Shown: positions 25,622 to 34,511, counted from the first letter of the stretch. The stretch: DNA of 64,000 nucleotides from JAXLQL01 sp046331625 (GCA_046331625.1 JAXLQL010000037.1:7291-71290); one strand, 5' to 3'. Numbers and translations are program-made. The notes: generated by a model not told the origin, from the letters alone.

Positions 25622-26713
25622 TCAGTCCGCTTCCGTCGCTCCCGCCGCTGGACCCGTCAACCAAGCCCGAATCTGCGGGCCCCGTGTCCGCACCACCGAA
25701 AGCGCTAGCATCAGCCCGATGATGAACACCGCCATCCCCGCTGTCTGCGGCACCGTCAGGTTCTCTTTCCACGGCCAGAACCAGCGCCCATAGACGAGTT
25801 CGATATGAGCCCAGTAGACCAGCAGTGACGTCGTGCCCAACTGTTGCAGCCAGTTCCAGCGCTCGTTGATCACGTAGGTGTCCCACACATAAGCAAGCGC
25901 GATCACGATCAGGATCACGCCCAACTTCACGAACACCTGCGCCGGACTGTTCAGCCAGAACTCCGACTTCGGATAGATCGAGAACGGAATGTCGGCCGCG
26001 TAGCGCGCAGCCATGATCAACGCCGCACCAAAGATCGCGCTCCACTGAAACACCTTCTCGAGTGAATCCGGACGCAACACACGCAGCAAGCTCCCCGCCG
26101 ACACGCCGAACGCGAGAAACGCCGCCCACGGGAACAGGCTGAAGTAGTTATAGTCCGGCACCAGGTACATGCGGAGCCAGTCCGGCACGCCGCTCCAATC
26201 CAACTGGGAAACGAGCGGAGACACCGCGGCAATAGCCACGCCAAGGGCCGCGCACAGCCGGATCCGGTCCCGCGTCGAGAACACCGCCATCAGCGACATC
26301 AGAGACAATCCCAAACCCATGCAGTTGAGGATGTCCACCTTCAGCAAATCCGTCCACGGACTGTTCGGCCACGCAAACAGCCACAGCTGGAACCGGAACA
26401 GATACGCCAGCGCCAGCAGGTAGCCCGAGCGCCGCAGCGCCACCAAGATCCGCTCCCCAGTCCCGAGCCCCTTGCGCTCAGAGGAGTTCATAAGGAACGC
26501 CAGCGTGATACCTGTCAGAAACAGGAACGTCGCCGGCGGCATCCCGCCCAAAAACTGCGACAGCGTGTAGATCGACCCCTCGCGCCACTCCTTGCCCGTG
26601 AAGGAATGGAACACGTGGCCCTGCAGCATCACCACGGCCGCCAAGCCGCGCATCCAATCGAGATACCCCAGCCGGCTCGATGAAGTCTTTACTTTGGGAT
26701 TGGCGATCGACAA
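25622..26713 (-). CDS. Heparan-alpha-glucosaminide N-acetyltransferase-like membrane protein (DUF1624)
   Basis: A 363-residue membrane protein with about ten hydrophobic segments. The N-terminus RLGYLDWMRGLAAVVMLQGH, FHSF matches DUF1624/HGSNAT proteins (usually R..SLDxxRGLA...M..HxF), whose His is proposed to relay the acetyl group. Next come LGGMPPATFLFLTGITLAFL and a DWLRMYLVPDYNYFSLFPWA loop. It would transfer an acyl group to a cell-surface sugar. No partner gene for sugar synthesis is adjacent; the LolA-like gene starts 14 bp upstream on the same strand and may be co-transcribed. Confidence 0.8.
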   Translation of the reverse strand: MSIANPKVKTSSSRLGYLDWMRGLAAVVMLQGHVFHSFTGKEWREGSIYTLSQFLGGMPPATFLFLTGITLAFLMNSSERKGLGTGERILVALRRSGYLLALAYLFRFQLWLFAWPNSPWTDLLKVDILNCMGLGLSLMSLMAVFSTRDRIRLCAALGVAIAAVSPLVSQLDWSGVPDWLRMYLVPDYNYFSLFPWAAFLAFGVSAGSLLRVLRPDSLEKVFQWSAIFGAALIMAARYAADIPFSIYPKSEFWLNSPAQVFVKLGVILIVIALAYVWDTYVINERWNWLQQLGTTSLLVYWAHIELVYGRWFWPWKENLTVPQTAGMAVFIIGLMLALSVVRTRGPQIRAWLTGPAAGATEAD

Positions 26714-26726
26714 AATCAGCTTCCCG

Positions 26727-27419
26727 CTATCGTTGCGGATACTCCCGTTTGACGTTAGGCGGCGCTTTGATCTGTAGTTGCTCCGGTTTCAAGCCCGGAT
26801 TGAGCTTGACATTGCTCCAGGTGTAAAGCCAGTAGTTGCCAGAAGGCTCGATGAACTTGTGCTGCACCGGGTAGCCGTGCGGATCGCTCACCCATAGCTC
26901 GATCTTCTTGACATGCCGCAACACATCACCCGACTTGGGTGTGAGCTCGAGCTTGGATGCCTTCTGTCCCGCCACGGCCTCTTCGGCCACGTACTTGATG
27001 GCGTAGTTCTTTGCAAGTTCTTTACTGCCCACTCCGAACCCGAGCAGCAGGAACTGGTCAACCATCCCCTTCTGCTTGCCGAGGTCGATTTCCTGAATGG
27101 TGTTCGCCTTCGGATTGAAAACCTCGGCTTTGTGTTCGTTGAGCGCAAGCGCACGCGGAGCCGGCCGTGTGATCTCGACCAGTGCGCGAACGTCTTTGCC
27201 CTTCGTCTTCAGCAGCGAAACGTTGCCTCCGTCCTCCGACTTATCGTCAATAATCGCCGTGTACTGTACGCGAGCGATGTTGGCCGTGAGACTTCGGAAG
27301 CCAGCCGCCGAAGCATCCATGCGGTCGAGCACGGGTTTCAGCGAGGCCGTTTGGGCGGCTGCGAGCGCGAACGCGGTGACGAGGAATCTGTGCACGGTTG
27401 TATAGACGCCGATCATCAC
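26727..27419 (-). CDS. LolA-like outer-membrane lipoprotein-sorting protein
   Basis: A 230-residue periplasmic protein with signal peptide (MMIGVYTTVHRFLVTAFALA..A). The half-barrel of the LolA/LppX fold is evident: FRSLTANIARVQYTAIIDDK, GKDVRALVEITRPAPRALAL, EVFNPKANTIQEIDLGKQKG, ASKLELTPKSG and KKIELWVSDPHGYPVQHKFI. It differs from proteobacterial LolA, like many acidobacterial paralogues. The start overlaps the upstream membrane protein by 4 bp, so the two are translated together. Confidence 0.82.
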   Translation of the reverse strand: MMIGVYTTVHRFLVTAFALAAAQTASLKPVLDRMDASAAGFRSLTANIARVQYTAIIDDKSEDGGNVSLLKTKGKDVRALVEITRPAPRALALNEHKAEVFNPKANTIQEIDLGKQKGMVDQFLLLGFGVGSKELAKNYAIKYVAEEAVAGQKASKLELTPKSGDVLRHVKKIELWVSDPHGYPVQHKFIEPSGNYWLYTWSNVKLNPGLKPEQLQIKAPPNVKREYPQR

Positions 27420-27781
27420 GGTCGCGTATACACGATGTAACCGCGAATTTCGTTCTCGCCGCTGTCCACAATCGGTTGGATCCGCTGCACCGAACGGTTC
27501 TTGCCGCCGATCTGCGAATGGATGAGACGCTCGGTCTCGACCAATCGCGCCTGCTCGTCGAGGCCGGCCAGCGAGTGCGGCTCGATGAGGAAGCTCGCGC
27601 CGTCCTTATCGGACGAGAGCAGCATCACATTCTTCGGCCGCGGCTGGTCGCGAAAAATTTCCCGCGGAGTGAGAAAGATGAATGCAAGTATCAGCCCCAC
27701 CATCACGTCGTACTGCCACGTGGCTCGTGGGTAATCCCATAGAACAAAGCGCTTGAGCGTGTTCCAGAAGCCGCCGTTCAT
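27416..27781 (-). CDS. Small membrane-anchored hypothetical protein
   Basis: A 121-residue protein with one N-terminal membrane helix (YDVMVGLILAFIFLTPREIF) preceded by MNGGFWNTLKRFVLWDYPRA and followed by a C-terminal hydrophilic domain (VMLLSSDKDGASFLIEPHSL, GENEIRGYIVYTRP). No family is recognised. It overlaps the LolA-like gene by 4 bp and would be the first gene of a three-gene transcript ending with the acyltransferase. Confidence 0.7.
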   Translation of the reverse strand: MNGGFWNTLKRFVLWDYPRATWQYDVMVGLILAFIFLTPREIFRDQPRPKNVMLLSSDKDGASFLIEPHSLAGLDEQARLVETERLIHSQIGGKNRSVQRIQPIVDSGENEIRGYIVYTRP

Positions 27782-27819
27782 CTCCCCTTGAGTTTAGCAG
27801 ACAGTGCGGCGCCCACCGT

Positions 27820-28055
27820 GTACAACTATCCTTCAGTTTCTTCGCGGCCGGGGGAGAAAGTGAAGGATGGTAGTGTCTTCCCGCGGAGTCACAATCGCAG
27901 AGCGTCATCACGCAACCGGGGCGCGAACAAGCGGCGTGTTCTCCGAGCGCATGCGCCCGTATCGGAAGCGGGACGAAGTCCCGAGCAGGCTGAAGCCTAC
28001 CCCACAGGCGGTCTGAAATCTTCGCGGCTGGCGAAGAAACTGAAGGTAGTCGTAC
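27820..28055. mobile_element. MITE-like element with GTAC-ended inverted repeats
   Basis: The ends are inverted copies of each other: left GTACAACTATCCTTCAGTTT plus CTTCGC (27820-27845), right GCGAAGAAACTGAAGGTAGT plus CGTAC (28031-28055), about 24 of 26 positions matching with one gap. The 236 bp between hold no gene. Inside lies a second hairpin (about 27826-27871: CTATCCTTCA against TGAAGGATGGTAG) and a REP-like copy. It looks like a non-autonomous transposon without its own transposase. Confidence 0.65.
27968..28008 (+). repeat. REP-like repeat, copy 4
   Basis: GCGGGACGAAGTCCCG, then GCAGGCTGAAGCCTACCCCA: both stems are recognisable with small changes. It sits inside the MITE-like element. 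Confidence 0.8.
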
Positions 28056-28111
28056 AAAACGGAACCGTGAGACACGGCCCGCCAGCAGACGGTTCCCACT
28101 GCGGGACTGAG

Positions 28112-28642
28112 CTACTCGAGAATGCGTGCTTTGCGCACAACGAGCATGTGCGTCTCCCCCACGCCTCGGACCGAGCCTTTCTCGATGGTCCCTTCGAGTT
28201 CGACGCGCTTGCCGAGATAGTCGGAAAGGGTGGCGCGCGGGGCTTCCTTCGATCCAGGGGGCATGGGTGGCACCGAAAGCGGGAGCCACGGGCGCACGTG
28301 GATTTTCTCGCCCGACTTTTCTTGCAGCACCACGCGCCGGTCAGTGAAGTAGTTCTTGCCTTCGTTGACTAGGGTTCCTTGCACGACGAGGGATTTGGCG
28401 ACGAATTTCTCGGGCGCGGCGGCGATCGCCTTCAGGGTGGTCTTTTGCGGTTTGCCCGCGGCGGCAAGAGATGCTGCTAGCGTCAGGCCAATCGCCGTTG
28501 CCGCCAGAGCGCGAAACAGGCCAGCGAAGCGAGCACGATGCTCGCGGCTTGAGGCACAGTGAGAACGGGCAGCACTCGATTGGCGTCCGCCCGCAGGAAC
28601 TCGAGCAGGATCCGCCCGGCGGGATACAGTAGCAACAGCCAT
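28112..28642 (-). CDS. Exported OB-fold-like hypothetical protein
   Basis: A protein of uncertain start. A signal-peptide-like stretch, LAATAIGLTLAASLAAAGKP, is followed by about 105 residues with an OB-fold pattern (VAKSLVVQGTLVNEGKNYFT, RRVVLQEKSGEKIHVRPWLP, LSDYLGKRVELEGTIEKGSV). The only ATG in frame is at 28642, deep inside the Lgt-like gene; an unusual start near 28500, overlapping the end of that gene, is more plausible, giving about 125 residues. It is the third gene of the metalloprotease-Lgt-like set. Confidence 0.55.
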   Translation of the reverse strand: MAVATVSRRADPARVPAGGRQSSAARSHCASSREHRARFAGLFRALAATAIGLTLAASLAAAGKPQKTTLKAIAAAPEKFVAKSLVVQGTLVNEGKNYFTDRRVVLQEKSGEKIHVRPWLPLSVPPMPPGSKEAPRATLSDYLGKRVELEGTIEKGSVRGVGETHMLVVRKARILE

Positions 28643-29151
28643 AGGAATCGCTCTCCTGGAATCGGGGACGCAACACGGCGCGTCACCGTTACGAGAACCA
28701 TGAGGAACGCCGCTTCATACAACGGTACCGGATGCGCGCCGTCAATGGCCCACGGCAAATCCGTGTGCGTGCCGTAGCAGCATCCGGCGAGGAAGCAGCC
28801 GACGCGGGCGATGGCTCCGAACAGGCACAGCCCGGGCACGGCGAGATCGAACAGCCACGGAATGTCGAAACGCATCCAGCGTGCAGCGGCCAGTGCGGCG
28901 AGACATCCGCCCACTACGCCGCCGTAGGAAGCGAAGCCGCCGGGCGCGGGGCTCCAGAGCAAGCTCCACGGGATGGCGGGATGTTCGGCGACCCAGAGCA
29001 GTCGCGCCCCGGCCAGTCCGGCGAGCCATGCGAGTGCGAGCAAGCCGGCCACCGGCCCGGGCGCGAAACCCTGGGTTCGGGCCCGGAGCGCCGAGGTGCA
29101 AATCAGCGCCGTACCCGCCAAACTCAAACAGATGACGTAGGCCGCGATCAC
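28483..29151 (-). CDS. Prolipoprotein diacylglyceryl transferase (Lgt)-like membrane protein
   Basis: A 222-residue multi-pass protein of the Lgt superfamily, shorter than housekeeping Lgt (about 260-290). Visible: GGFASYGGVVGGCLAALAAA, where Lgt usually has an HGG-type motif and here Tyr stands at the His place; the signature region GAIARVGCFLAGCCYGTHTD; and HPVPLYEA with AGRILLEFLR. The GTG start (complement of 29149-29151) overlaps the TGA of the M6 protease gene, so the two are translationally coupled. A longer reading frame exists but overlaps the protease. Its substrate may be a special protein rather than general lipoproteins (inference). Confidence 0.8.
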   Translation of the reverse strand: MIAAYVICLSLAGTALICTSALRARTQGFAPGPVAGLLALAWLAGLAGARLLWVAEHPAIPWSLLWSPAPGGFASYGGVVGGCLAALAAARWMRFDIPWLFDLAVPGLCLFGAIARVGCFLAGCCYGTHTDLPWAIDGAHPVPLYEAAFLMVLVTVTRRVASPIPGERFLWLLLLYPAGRILLEFLRADANRVLPVLTVPQAASIVLASLACFALWRQRRLA

Positions 29152-30761
29152 GCGGTGACGCTCGTGAACTTTCGCAGAGCGAGCAGCACCAGCGCGACCA
29201 GGGCGGGCGCGATGAGCAGGGCGGCGCCGGGTCCGGTGCCGTCGCCGGATCCGTTGCCGGGGATGGGCAGGATTCCGGAGCAGCCTGGCTTGCCACCGCC
29301 ACCGCCGCCGGTTGCGCACGTCGCGGCGGAGGTGACGAGGTCCGCGGTGACGTCGGCTCCCGAAACCGCGACGTTGCAGATCGAGCCCACGAGCATCTTC
29401 GGAGACGTGGTGGAATCAAAGACTTTGCGATTCTTCGAGCCTGGGAAGAGGTCGCCGGAATCGCCTCGACCGTTGTTGTTCTCGAGATCGGAATTGCCAT
29501 CCGCTTGGACTAGCGCCACGCCGGGATTGGTCTCGTCGGCGTTGACCTTGTTCGTGCTCATGGTCGCGTCGATCACGGTCTGATTGATCTTCTGCACCAT
29601 CAAGCCTGCTATGGGCAGATTCTGGTCGAATTTGGCCTTCTGACGGTTCGAGATCAGGTAATACTGCGTGGGCGAAATGGCGATCTTGAACGCCACCGGG
29701 TTGTCTTCCATGTTGCCGATCGTGGCCGGTTTGATGTCGGCGCCGACCTCGGTGGGGTCGATCCAGCCGAGGAATTCTTTCGCCCAAGCCGACATGTGCG
29801 TGGGCCGTTCGGGACTCTGGTTGTCGCCACCCCAGGATCCGCTCGCCATGAGGCACCATGCGCCGAGTCCCGCTGATGTACCGTTGTTCGAATCGGTGTC
29901 GTAAAGATCGGGCAGTCCGAACGCGTGGCCGAATTCGTGCGAGAAGACGCCGATTTGGATCATCGTCGATCCGTCGCAAGCGAAGGCTGGCTGGATCACG
30001 TAGTCATTGATCTTGATGAAGCCGCCGCCGTGCTTGGCGTCGTTGGTGGTGTAGTCGGATCCGGTCCAGTCACTGATGGCCGAACGGTGCGACCAGATGT
30101 TCGAGTTGCCGCACTCGCCGCCGGCTTCCGGATGCACGAAGGCGACGAAGTCGACGAAGCCGTCGTCGTCACCAGAGTTCGGAATGCCATCCTTACCATC
30201 GTTGTCGTACTGGGCGAAATCGATCGCGCCGTCGTTGAGGTCGAGCGCTTCCTTGAGTAGGTTCGGGACCTTTGACGTACCGCAGAGGCCGTTGCAGCCG
30301 GCTTCGTAGAAGGTGTCGTTCTGGCTGATCTGCTTCCAGGGGAAGACCGTGCCGTTGACGGTGAGCCTGCCGTAGGAGATCTCCTTGTAGAAGTCGGTCA
30401 TGGTGCCGGGCGACCAGGGTCCGTCGAAGAGTTCCTTTTGGAGGTTGGCGATGGGGAAGGGGTCGGAGCCGGTGTTCTTGAATTTGACGGCGAGCACGGG
30501 GATCTGGCGCGTACCTTCGATGATGGTTCCGCCCGCGGCAGCGGCTGCAGTGGGGCTCATGGTTCCGGCGCGGACGGCGGCGCGGTTGGCGCGGGTGCGA
30601 TTGGTCCAGGGGACGAGTCCGCGGGTGGAGAGGGCGAGCTTGCCCTGCTGGACGAATTGGCGGAAAGTGTCGGGCATGGGGGTGCCCGGCCGCGGTGGTG
30701 AGGTGGCCAAGGCGGTGGTCGCGATGGTGGCGAGGGCGGCGATGCGGTGAAGCGAAGTCAT
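29148..30761 (-). CDS. M6-type zinc metalloprotease with C-terminal Cys/TM sorting-like tail
   Basis: A 537-residue secreted protease: signal peptide MTSLHRIAALATIATTALAT, propeptide-like region, then an immune-inhibitor-A-like M6 domain with the zinc motif SHEFGHAFGLPDLYD (HExxH at 275-279) and a later Met-turn candidate GAWCLMASGSWGG. The end is a poly-Gly stretch, KPGCSG, a Gly/Pro spacer, a hydrophobic helix (ALLIAPALVALVLLAL) and RKFTSVTA. This Cys-TM-basic order resembles MYXO-CTERM/Synerg-CTERM-type surface-anchoring signals. The gene stop overlaps the start of an Lgt-like gene. A longer upstream reading (to 30893) runs into a REP element and is rejected. Confidence 0.88.
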   Translation of the reverse strand: MTSLHRIAALATIATTALATSPPRPGTPMPDTFRQFVQQGKLALSTRGLVPWTNRTRANRAAVRAGTMSPTAAAAAGGTIIEGTRQIPVLAVKFKNTGSDPFPIANLQKELFDGPWSPGTMTDFYKEISYGRLTVNGTVFPWKQISQNDTFYEAGCNGLCGTSKVPNLLKEALDLNDGAIDFAQYDNDGKDGIPNSGDDDGFVDFVAFVHPEAGGECGNSNIWSHRSAISDWTGSDYTTNDAKHGGGFIKINDYVIQPAFACDGSTMIQIGVFSHEFGHAFGLPDLYDTDSNNGTSAGLGAWCLMASGSWGGDNQSPERPTHMSAWAKEFLGWIDPTEVGADIKPATIGNMEDNPVAFKIAISPTQYYLISNRQKAKFDQNLPIAGLMVQKINQTVIDATMSTNKVNADETNPGVALVQADGNSDLENNNGRGDSGDLFPGSKNRKVFDSTTSPKMLVGSICNVAVSGADVTADLVTSAATCATGGGGGGKPGCSGILPIPGNGSGDGTGPGAALLIAPALVALVLLALRKFTSVTA

Positions 30762-30852
30762 GGTCGGACTCCTTGGGGGCCGAGGGATCGGCCTACGAAG
30801 GAGTAGTGACTTCGGGCGGGAATTCGTTTCGGGGAATTTTTGGCGGGACTTG

Positions 30853-30893
30853 GCGGGACTGAAGTCCCGCGCAGGCTGAAGCCTGCCCCACAC
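30853..30893 (+). repeat. REP-like repeat, copy 5
   Basis: GCGGGACTGAAGTCCCGC plus GCAGGCTGAAGCCTGC and CCCACAC, nearly identical to copy 1. It lies between the M6 protease start and asnB stop. Confidence 0.85.
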
Positions 30894-30947
30894 TTCGGAT
30901 GTCCTGCGGGGAGTAAGTCTGCTTCAAATGTGCTGTACTCGGAGGAA

Positions 30948-30992
30948 GCAGGCACTGAAGTGCCTGCCAGCACGCTAAAGCGTGCGCCACAA
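30948..30992 (+). repeat. REP-like repeat, variant copy 6
   Basis: GCAGGCACTGAAGTGCCTGC followed by GCACGCTAAAGCGTGC and GCCACAA. Same two-stem plan with different stem sequences, which shows the structure is conserved rather than the bases. It ends 10 bp before the asnB stop and may terminate that transcript. Confidence 0.8.
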
Positions 30993-31002
30993 GTCCGCGG
31001 CG

Positions 31003-32943
31003 TTACTGGCCGACGGTGGCGAGGGCGCCTTCGTACCAGCGGTTCGATCCGGTGGCGGGACTGTTGTGGCGGCCTTCCCAGCAGGCGAGCATCAGCATGT
31101 ACCAGAGCTTCACCGACTGATCGCGCCAACCGGCCTGGTGCTCGGCCCAGATCTTGCGGACCTCGCCGAGCGACAGATACCGCTCCATCTCCGGACGCAG
31201 CACGAGCGCTTCGAAGGTCGGCTTGAGGCTCGACTTGAACCAGTCGCCTTTCGGCGCGCCGAAGCCCATCTTCTTGCGCGACGTGGTGACGGGTGGCAGA
31301 TAGGAGGAAAACGCTTCCTTGAAGATATGCTTTCCGGAAGTTCCCTTCAATTTGAAGCCGGGAGGGAGCTTCGAAGCCGCTTCGGCCAGTCGATAGTCGA
31401 GCAGCGGCGAGCGCGATTCGAGCGAATAGGCCATGCTCGCGCGGTCCACTTTCACGAGGATGTCGCCGGGCAGGTACGTCTTCACGTCCACCGCTTGCAT
31501 CTGTTCGAGCGCCGAGAGGTGTTCGAGTCCTTCGAAGTGCTTGCGGAAATTTTCGCGTGGCGTGTAGCCGGCGAGCGTGCGCCGCATTTCAGGCGAGAGC
31601 ACGGCATCGAGCGCTTCGTCGCGGAAAGCGGTGACCGAGGTGAAGTAGCCGTCTGCGATCTCCTGCGAGAGGCAGGTGAGCATCGATTTCCAGCGCAGCG
31701 GGCGCGGCATGAAATCGTATTTGGGGTAGTAGCGGGCGGCCGTCTTGAGCACCGAGCGGCGGAACCAGCCGGGGAAGAGTCCGCGTAGTTGGTTCTCCCA
31801 GGCGCCGAGCATGTAGCGGTCATAACCGCCCAAGATCTCATCGCCGCCGTCGCCGGAAAGGGCAACCGTGACGTGCTTGCGCGTCATGCGGCACAAGTAC
31901 AGAGTGGGGATAGCCGAGGAATCGCCGAAGGGCTCGTCATAGTGATCGACGAGCGTGTCGAGCGTCTCGTGGATCGACGGCGTGACGATCTCCTCGTGAT
32001 GCTCGGTTTGGTACATCTTGGCCACCATGCGCGCGTATTCGGTTTCGTCGAAACGCTTGTTGGTGAAGCCGATCGAGAAGCTCTTCACCAAGCCCTCGGC
32101 GTGCTTGGCCATGATGGCGACTACGGTGGACGAGTCAACGCCACCGCTGAGGAACGCACCGAGCGGCACCTCGCTCATCAACCGGCAGCGGACCGAATCG
32201 ATCGATAGCGCGCGAATTTCTTCGACGGCGTCGTCCCATTTCCGCTTGGCCTCGGGGTGGAACTCGAGCTGCCAATATTGGCGGAGATTCTGCTTGCCGG
32301 AGCGAAGATCGACGAGGAGCGAGCAGCCCGGACCGACCTTCTTCACCTTGTCGTAGATGGTTTCGGGATCGGGCACGTAGCCGAAACAGAGGAAGTCGGC
32401 CACGGCGCGGGCGTCGGCGCCGAAGGGGAAGCCCGGAGCGGCGGTGAGCGCTTTCAGTTCCGAGCCGAAGGCGATGCGCATGCCGGGAATCGACTGCGTG
32501 TAGTACAGCGGCTTCTTGCCGAAACGGTCACGGGCGAGGAAGAGTTGCTGCTTCTTCTGGTCCCAGATGGCGAAGGCGAACATGCCGTTGAGGTATTCGG
32601 GCATGCGCTCGCCCACCTCTTCCCAGAGATGGACCAGGGTTTCGGTATCGGAATGGGTGGCAAAGCGGTGGCCTTTGGCCATCAGGTCTTTGCTCAACTC
32701 GAGGTAGTTGTAGATCTCGCCGTTGAAGACGACTTGGACGGTACCGTCTTCGTTGCCGAGCGGCTGGTGGCCACCGGCCAGGTCAATGATGCTCAGGCGG
32801 CGATGACCCAGCGCGGCGCGGTTGTCGGTCCATTCTCCGTAATCATCGGGACCACGATGGGCAATCCGGTCACACATGCGTTTCAGCAATGGGCGATCGG
32901 GCCGGACGGTCTCCTCCGTCACAAAACCGGCGATTCCACACAT
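31003..32943 (-). CDS. asnB: Asparagine synthetase, glutamine-hydrolysing
   Basis: A 646-residue class II amidotransferase that makes asparagine (or amidates a related carboxylate) from glutamine and ATP. Cys2 in MCGIAGF is the glutaminase nucleophile; RIAHRGPDDYGEW and FNGEIYNY complete that domain (1 to about 200). The synthetase domain has the PP-loop SGGVDSST and VALSGDGGDEILGGYDRY. Its length fits the XrtA/PEP-CTERM-associated or asnB_3 groups often found near surface polysaccharide genes. No exosortase is in view. Its start diverges from fliD, with 164 bp between. Confidence 0.93.
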   Translation of the reverse strand: MCGIAGFVTEETVRPDRPLLKRMCDRIAHRGPDDYGEWTDNRAALGHRRLSIIDLAGGHQPLGNEDGTVQVVFNGEIYNYLELSKDLMAKGHRFATHSDTETLVHLWEEVGERMPEYLNGMFAFAIWDQKKQQLFLARDRFGKKPLYYTQSIPGMRIAFGSELKALTAAPGFPFGADARAVADFLCFGYVPDPETIYDKVKKVGPGCSLLVDLRSGKQNLRQYWQLEFHPEAKRKWDDAVEEIRALSIDSVRCRLMSEVPLGAFLSGGVDSSTVVAIMAKHAEGLVKSFSIGFTNKRFDETEYARMVAKMYQTEHHEEIVTPSIHETLDTLVDHYDEPFGDSSAIPTLYLCRMTRKHVTVALSGDGGDEILGGYDRYMLGAWENQLRGLFPGWFRRSVLKTAARYYPKYDFMPRPLRWKSMLTCLSQEIADGYFTSVTAFRDEALDAVLSPEMRRTLAGYTPRENFRKHFEGLEHLSALEQMQAVDVKTYLPGDILVKVDRASMAYSLESRSPLLDYRLAEAASKLPPGFKLKGTSGKHIFKEAFSSYLPPVTTSRKKMGFGAPKGDWFKSSLKPTFEALVLRPEMERYLSLGEVRKIWAEHQAGWRDQSVKLWYMLMLACWEGRHNSPATGSNRWYEGALATVGQ

Positions 32944-33107
32944 TTTTGTTTTGAACTGTCCTTGTGTTCTCGTTCCAGTTTAGCCCATGAGTCCGAGCGG
33001 GCCGAGGACGAAAGTACCGGAACGGAGGCCGTGCGGGTCCGGCCACATTTTTCCTATCGGCCACACTCGGGGCGCCGATGAGGGGAGTTGAGAGGCCGAC
33101 GAACCCA

Positions 33108-34469
33108 ATGAGTATCACGCCGCTGAAATTCACCGGAGTCAGCACGTTCTCCGCCGATTTGCAACAGATCCTGACGCGCGCCGTATCGATTGCGCAACTA
33201 CCCGTAAAACAGATCCAAAGCGATCAAGCGGTGATTCTGACGAAGAAGACCGCGCTCGCGGGGCTATCGGCGAAGATCGACGCGGTGGCATCGGCGCTGC
33301 ACGGGCTGGGCGGAATCGGGACGAACCGATCGATTTCGGCGACGAGTTCGAACACGACGAAGGTATCGGTGACGTTGGCCGGGGCGACCACGGCGACCAG
33401 TTACTCGATTACGGAGATCACGTCGGTGGCGCGCAAGGCGAGCGAGGCGACGCTCACGGGGTTCGCCGACACGACTACGGCGCCGGTGGACGGGGACGGG
33501 CAGTTCGAACTGGTGGTGGGCTCGTCGACGTTTGCGATCGACGCGAGCGGGGCGAATACGCTGGAAGGGGTGCGCGATGCCATCAATAACTCGGGCGCTC
33601 CCGTAACGGCGACGATCCTGAACACGGGTTCGGGCGCGACGCCGTACTATTTGTCGGTGACGTCAAACGCGACGGGTGCGAGCACGCTGCAGTTGCGGTC
33701 CACTACGGGCGATTCGGGGAGCAACATTCTATCGTCGACGAATCAGGGCTCGGATGCGGTGTTCAAGTTGAACGGGCTTCAGGTTCGGAAGAAAGACAAC
33801 CTGGTGACCGACGTGGTGCCGGGTTTGTCATTCTCGATACTCGACACGACTTCGGGTACCGAAGCCGTGACGCTGAATCTGACGTCGAGCCGCGGGTCGC
33901 TGGCGACGGCCTTGCAGAACTACGTGACGGCGTACAACGGCCTTCACGATACGCTGAAATCCCATATCGGGGATCAGGGCGGAGTGCTGCAAGGCGACTC
34001 GATCATCTATCAGGCGCAGGCGGCGGTGCGGAACGCTACGGGGTACATCGCTCCGTCGGGAACAGTGCGGTCGCTGACCGAGCTCGGAATCGACATCGAC
34101 AAAGAGGGAGTGATGTCGTTTGACTCGACCAAATTTTACTCGCTCCCGAACGCGACGGTGGAGTCGGCGTACTCGTTCCTGGGTTCGCGAACCACGGGCG
34201 TGGGCGCGCTTGCTGCCCGGCTGGAACAGCTCTCCGATCCGATCAGCGGGGCGATTCGATCGCAGCAGAACGCCTATGATCAAGCCGACAAGCGGTTGTC
34301 GAAGCAGGTGGCCGAGATCACGGTCCGGATCGACACGATGCAGGCGAGCATGGCGCAGCGGCTGCAAGAAGCGGACGCGTTGTTGAGCCGGCTGCAGGGG
34401 CAACAATCGCAGCTCGACGCGATTCTCAACGGCGGCAAGAGCAGTAGCAGCAGTAGCAGCAGCGGATAA
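33108..34469 (+). CDS. fliD: Flagellar hook-associated protein 2 (filament cap)
   Basis: A 453-residue FliD: N-terminal STFSADLQQILTRAVSIAQL (FliD_N helix), middle Ig-like repeats (for example GQFELVVGSSTFAIDASGAN, DAVFKLNGLQVRKK), and a C-terminal domain with LATALQNYVTAYNGLHDTLK and a long helix AEITVRIDTMQASMAQRLQE. The cap builds onto the hook and folds flagellin. The last residues are a run of serines from an AGC/AGT microsatellite. The start used is the second ATG, 10 codons into the open frame. No other flagellar gene except perhaps the next one is in the window. Confidence 0.92.
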   Translation: MSITPLKFTGVSTFSADLQQILTRAVSIAQLPVKQIQSDQAVILTKKTALAGLSAKIDAVASALHGLGGIGTNRSISATSSNTTKVSVTLAGATTATSYSITEITSVARKASEATLTGFADTTTAPVDGDGQFELVVGSSTFAIDASGANTLEGVRDAINNSGAPVTATILNTGSGATPYYLSVTSNATGASTLQLRSTTGDSGSNILSSTNQGSDAVFKLNGLQVRKKDNLVTDVVPGLSFSILDTTSGTEAVTLNLTSSRGSLATALQNYVTAYNGLHDTLKSHIGDQGGVLQGDSIIYQAQAAVRNATGYIAPSGTVRSLTELGIDIDKEGVMSFDSTKFYSLPNATVESAYSFLGSRTTGVGALAARLEQLSDPISGAIRSQQNAYDQADKRLSKQVAEITVRIDTMQASMAQRLQEADALLSRLQGQQSQLDAILNGGKSSSSSSSSG

Positions 34470-34511
34470 GTTGCGCCCGAGGGCGCCCCGAGTGATGGAA
34501 GTGACTAGCCG

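Noticed and set aside
25275..25793. In-frame tail of the SUKH-like gene beyond the frameshift
   Set aside because: It reads as Arg-rich noise and overlaps the acyltransferase; the sister frame carries the conserved second half.
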